This document shows, in pieces, positions 42,513 through 45,088 of a stretch of DNA of 45,088 bases. Position numbers and translations under genes: made by a program. The first letter of the stretch is position 1. Each line of letters starts with the position of its first letter. This stretch comes from Coprothermobacterota bacterium (GTDB lineage: Bacteria > Caldisericota > JANLFM01). The stretch covers positions 1 through 45,088 of the forward strand of contig JAPLHX010000215.1 in the NCBI GenBank assembly GCA_026389415.1. Direction: 5' to 3'. A model generated the notes under the pieces. The model was given only the letters and a program-made list of their open reading frames with translations. It made no database searches and was not told where the DNA came from.

Positions 42513-42517
42513 AAAAA

Positions 42518-42799
42518 TTGAATCCGTACGAGATTTGTTTGATTTTGCAGCCGACACTCACGCCAGAAGAAGCCGACCAATCCGCTGATAAGGTCCAGGA
42601 GATCCTTCGCAACAACGGAGGAGAAGTGATTAAAATCGACCGTTGGGGAAAACGACGGCTGGCCTTTCCCATCCAAAAGCAGAACGATGGTTTCTACTTC
42701 ATCATCAATCTGAAGGCAGACAGCACCTGTATGACCGAAACCAAACGACTCATCAAACTGATGCCGGAAACACTTCGCTTTATGGCCATCCGGCAGTAA
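42518..42799 (+). CDS. rpsF: 30S ribosomal protein S6
   Basis: A 93-residue protein of the 30S platform that pairs with S18. NPYEICLILQPTLTPEEAD, IKIDRWGKRRLAFPIQKQNDGFYF and the final MPETLRFMAIRQ are typical. The TTG at 42518 is preferred over the in-frame GTG at 42509 because GGGAG lies eight bases upstream and MNPYE is the normal beginning. The predicted leader folds over this ribosome site, which suggests feedback control by S6:S18. Confidence 0.93.
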   Translation: MNPYEICLILQPTLTPEEADQSADKVQEILRNNGGEVIKIDRWGKRRLAFPIQKQNDGFYFIINLKADSTCMTETKRLIKLMPETLRFMAIRQ

Positions 42800-42810
42800 G
42801 GACAGCCAAG

Positions 42811-43233
42811 ATGCTAAATCGAGTTTTTCTTATCGGTCGTCTTACCGCTGATCCGATCTTACGATACACCGGCAGTGGTGTTTCGGTAGCGACTTTCACC
42901 GTAGCTGTGGACAATAACTACCAGACCGCGAGCGGAGAGAGTAGAAGCTTAACCGATTTTATCGACGTAGTGGTCTGGCGCAAGCAGGCTGTCAATGTTG
43001 CCACTTATCTTAAGAAGGGACGGCTTGTATTCGTGGAAGGCCGCCTTACCATCCGTTCCTTTGAAACGCAGGACGGTCAAAAACGGAAAAAGGCTGAGGT
43101 GGTCGCGCGTTCCGTAAAATTCCTCGAACGCGGAACGACAACTTCAGATTCCTTGGGCAGCCCTGAATTGCCGGAAAGCGGAGATGAGGAATTCACCCCC
43201 GAGGACCTTTCCAATGACATACCGATTGGTTAG
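42811..43233 (+). CDS. ssb: Single-stranded DNA-binding protein
   Basis: A 140-residue SSB with one OB fold (1-105: NRVFLIGRLTADPILRYTGSG, FIDVVVWRKQAVNVATYLKKGRLVFVEG). A short acidic linker follows. The C-terminal tip ends N-D-I-P-I-G rather than the usual D-D-I-P-F. AAGGA eight bases before the ATG fixes the start. Its place between rpsF and rpsR is the standard Gram-positive order. Confidence 0.95.
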   Translation: MLNRVFLIGRLTADPILRYTGSGVSVATFTVAVDNNYQTASGESRSLTDFIDVVVWRKQAVNVATYLKKGRLVFVEGRLTIRSFETQDGQKRKKAEVVARSVKFLERGTTTSDSLGSPELPESGDEEFTPEDLSNDIPIG

Positions 43234-43251
43234 AGGAGAATAGTAAGACTC

Positions 43252-43512
43252 ATGGAAACGAAAAAAGATTTCAAACGTAAAAAACCCCGAAGCCCCAAGG
43301 ATCGCCGTCCCCGTAGGAAATTCTGTGCATTCTGCGTGGAGAACATCGTTGCGATCGACTACAAGGATACGAACCGGCTGCGCAAATTCATCTCAGATAA
43401 AGGGAAAATCATTCCTCGACGCGTAACAGGGAATTGTGCCAAACATCAGCGAGCGCTCACGCGTTCGATTAAACGAGCACGCGAAGTTGCTCTTTTGCCC
43501 TTCACGGGATAA
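43252..43512 (+). CDS. rpsR: 30S ribosomal protein S18
   Basis: An 86-residue protein that binds S6 and 16S rRNA. The body shows KFCAFCVENIVAIDYKDTNRLRKFISDKGKIIPRRVTGNCAKHQRALTRSIKRAREVALLP, with three cysteines (C-x-x-C and a later C) that fit the zinc-binding version of S18. A basic N-terminal extension of about 20 residues is present. A GAGGAGAA site precedes the ATG. Confidence 0.96.
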   Translation: METKKDFKRKKPRSPKDRRPRRKFCAFCVENIVAIDYKDTNRLRKFISDKGKIIPRRVTGNCAKHQRALTRSIKRAREVALLPFTG

Positions 43513-43514
43513 CC

Positions 43515-43964
43515 ATGAAAGTGATTCTGTTGGAGGATGTCACTGCCTTAGGAAAGCAGGGAAGCGTAGTAGATGTCAACGACGGCTATGCTCGCAACTA
43601 CCTTATTCCGCGAGGGATGGCAGAAGAAGCAAAAGCTAGCGCATTGCGAAAGCTGGAATTGAAGAAAAGTCGATGGCAAAAAATAGAAGCCAAGGATTTA
43701 GCCGAAGCCAAGAAGATTGCTGACCAGCTTTCCGGTAAGGTACTCCAAATGACGGCGGACGCTGGTGAAAGCGGGAAGCTCTATGGGTCGATTACGGCTC
43801 ATCATATCGCAGAAAAACTGGCGACAGAATGGAATGTTGCCTTAGATAAGCGAAAAGTGCAAATCGAAGAGCCAATCCGCTCTCTCGGATTCCACAGAGT
43901 TCCACTGAAATTGCACCGGGATTTAGTAATCGAGCTTGAGCTGGAAGTCATCGTCAAAGAATAG
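43515..43964 (+). CDS. rplI: 50S ribosomal protein L9
   Basis: A 149-residue L9 of full length. The N-terminal rRNA-binding domain shows MKVILLEDVTALGKQGSVVDVNDGYARNYLIPRGMA; a long connecting helix and the C-terminal domain (SGKLYGSITAHHIAEKL, RSLGFHRVPLKLHRDL) follow. It begins two bases after the rpsR stop, and dnaB begins three bases after its own stop. Confidence 0.96.
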   Translation: MKVILLEDVTALGKQGSVVDVNDGYARNYLIPRGMAEEAKASALRKLELKKSRWQKIEAKDLAEAKKIADQLSGKVLQMTADAGESGKLYGSITAHHIAEKLATEWNVALDKRKVQIEEPIRSLGFHRVPLKLHRDLVIELELEVIVKE

Positions 43965-43967
43965 GGA

Positions 43968-45088
43968 ATGACGCCGGAACTGACCCGCCTGCCGCCCTAT
44001 AACTTGGAGGCCGAGCAAGCTGTTCTCGGATCTATGTTGCTGGATCGGGATGCAATCGCTCTGGTGCTGGAAGTTCTTCATCCGGGAGATTTCTACCGAG
44101 AACCCCATGCTCTGATTTTCACCGCCATTATGGAGCTTTTTGAACGAGGGGAGCCGGTAGATATCGTCACAGTTGTCGATGCGTTGAGGGATAAAGGGAA
44201 GCTGGAAATGGTTGGTGGCACCAGCTACATCGCTTCATTGGCGGAAAGCGTTCCTACGTCCACCAGCGCGGTTTATTATTCACGGATCGTAGAAGAGAAA
44301 TCCGTACTGCGGCGTTTGATCGTAGCCGGCACCAAAATCGCTGGGTTGGGATACGAAACGGATACTCCACTAGAAACTTTGGTGGACCAAGCGGAAAAAG
44401 AGATATACGCCATCGCGCAGCGCCGGCTTTCCGGGGAATTCGTCTGGATTCGCGATTTGCTGAAAGATGCTTATGACCGAATTGACCGCATGTACCATCG
44501 CAAGCGATTTCACACCGGCGTCCCGTCTGGATTCGAAGATCTGGATCGCCTAACGACGGGTTTTCAGCCCGCGGATTTGATCATAGTGGCAGCGAGGCCA
44601 TCGATTGGCAAGACATCGCTCTGCTTGAATATCGCTGAAAATGCGGGCCTGAAAGAGAAGGTTCCGGTGGCGATTTTCTCTCTCGAAATGTCCAAAGAGC
44701 AACTGGTCCAGCGCATGATATCATCACTGGCGCGTGTGGATGCACAAGCACTTCGAACTGGTTTCCTGGACGAAAAAGAAGACTTTGAGAAAATTTCCCG
44801 TGCTCTGGCACCACTTTACGAAGCACCGATTTTTGTCGATGACACACCCGGCATCAGTGTAATGGAGATTCGGGTAAAGGCGCGACGCTTGAAAATGGAG
44901 CGCGGCCTTGGTCTGATCATCGTTGATTACCTTCAGTTAATGACAAGCAGAACCCGAGCTGAAAACCGAGTGCAAGAGATCTCCGAAATGACTCGAAGCC
45001 TCAAGGCCCTTGCGCGGGAATTGAGCGTTCCACTGATCGTTGTTTCCCAGCTCTCTCGAGAAGTGGAAAAAACCGAACGAAGACCACA
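43968..45088 (+). CDS. dnaB: Replicative DNA helicase DnaB (partial)
   Basis: The ATG at 43968 opens a frame of 373 codons that runs off the right edge; full-length DnaB is about 440-460. The N-terminal primase-binding domain (PPYNLEAEQAVLGSMLLD) spans 1-105, followed by a linker helix. The RecA-like motor starts near 180, with Walker A ARPSIGKTS near 208-216, the FSLEMSKEQL motif and Walker B IIVDYLQLM. The P-loop has Ile where Met is commonest, a mild change. A GGGA sequence just before the ATG is the only ribosome site, so coupling to rplI is likely. Confidence 0.95.
   Translation, partial: MTPELTRLPPYNLEAEQAVLGSMLLDRDAIALVLEVLHPGDFYREPHALIFTAIMELFERGEPVDIVTVVDALRDKGKLEMVGGTSYIASLAESVPTSTSAVYYSRIVEEKSVLRRLIVAGTKIAGLGYETDTPLETLVDQAEKEIYAIAQRRLSGEFVWIRDLLKDAYDRIDRMYHRKRFHTGVPSGFEDLDRLTTGFQPADLIIVAARPSIGKTSLCLNIAENAGLKEKVPVAIFSLEMSKEQLVQRMISSLARVDAQALRTGFLDEKEDFEKISRALAPLYEAPIFVDDTPGISVMEIRVKARRLKMERGLGLIIVDYLQLMTSRTRAENRVQEISEMTRSLKALARELSVPLIVVSQLSREVEKTERRP

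Overview
The window is a dense stretch of bacterial chromosome of moderate GC. It holds about 43 protein genes and no tRNA, rRNA, CRISPR array, insertion sequence or prophage. Every gene except the partial one at the left edge lies on the plus strand. Neighbours mostly overlap by 4-40 bases, and no gap reaches 300 bases. RNase J, YqhQ (DUF1385), DUF951, YlxR, DUF503, the rimP-nusA-infB and rpsF-ssb-rpsR-rplI-dnaB orders and TRTGn extended -10 promoters suggest a Bacillota-like (Firmicutes/Terrabacteria) lineage, perhaps a deep-branching one. The lysine fermentation genes suggest an anaerobic amino-acid fermenter. The taxonomic guess is an inference.

Layout. (1) 1-2480: a divergently transcribed zinc-ribbon/membrane/Ig-like protein (partial), a lipoprotein with SH3-like domains, and a protein made of four BON repeats. 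(2) 2527-25714: one uninterrupted 23-kb gene train. It starts with purB and argS and continues into a lysine fermentation module: kdd, kamA, kamB, kamC, kamD, kamE, an embedded pyrG, kce, a cyclodeaminase-fold protein and a thiolase. It then runs through a transaldolase, rho, thyX, tdk, yqhQ, prfA, plsY, tsaC/ywlC, an unknown gene, pgsA and a CofE-like gene. (3) 25787-32910: the rimP-nusA-ylxR-infB-DUF503-rbfA-nrnA-truB-ribF translation/RNA operon behind its own consensus promoter. (4) 33031-42453: rpsO-pnp-dut-udg-rnj-ftsK-DUF951-ychF and an unknown membrane protein. (5) 42518 to the end: rpsF-ssb-rpsR-rplI-dnaB, with dnaB cut by the right edge.

How the genes work together. KamA turns L-lysine into L-beta-lysine. 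KamDE, maintained by KamB and KamC, makes 3,5-diaminohexanoate. Kdd oxidises it, and Kce uses acetyl-CoA to split the product into acetoacetate and 3-aminobutyryl-CoA. The known next enzyme, the hotdog-fold ammonia lyase Kal, is absent here. Its place is taken by a stand-alone FTCD_C-fold protein, a family whose known member releases ammonia, and this is the most interesting functional hypothesis in the window. Other points of note are a plsY gene without a canonical start codon, a probably leaderless purB, candidate autoregulatory leaders at rpsO and rpsF, a hairpin between the rimP promoter and its start codon, a ThyX with a 150-residue extension, and a RibF that lacks the flavokinase motif.
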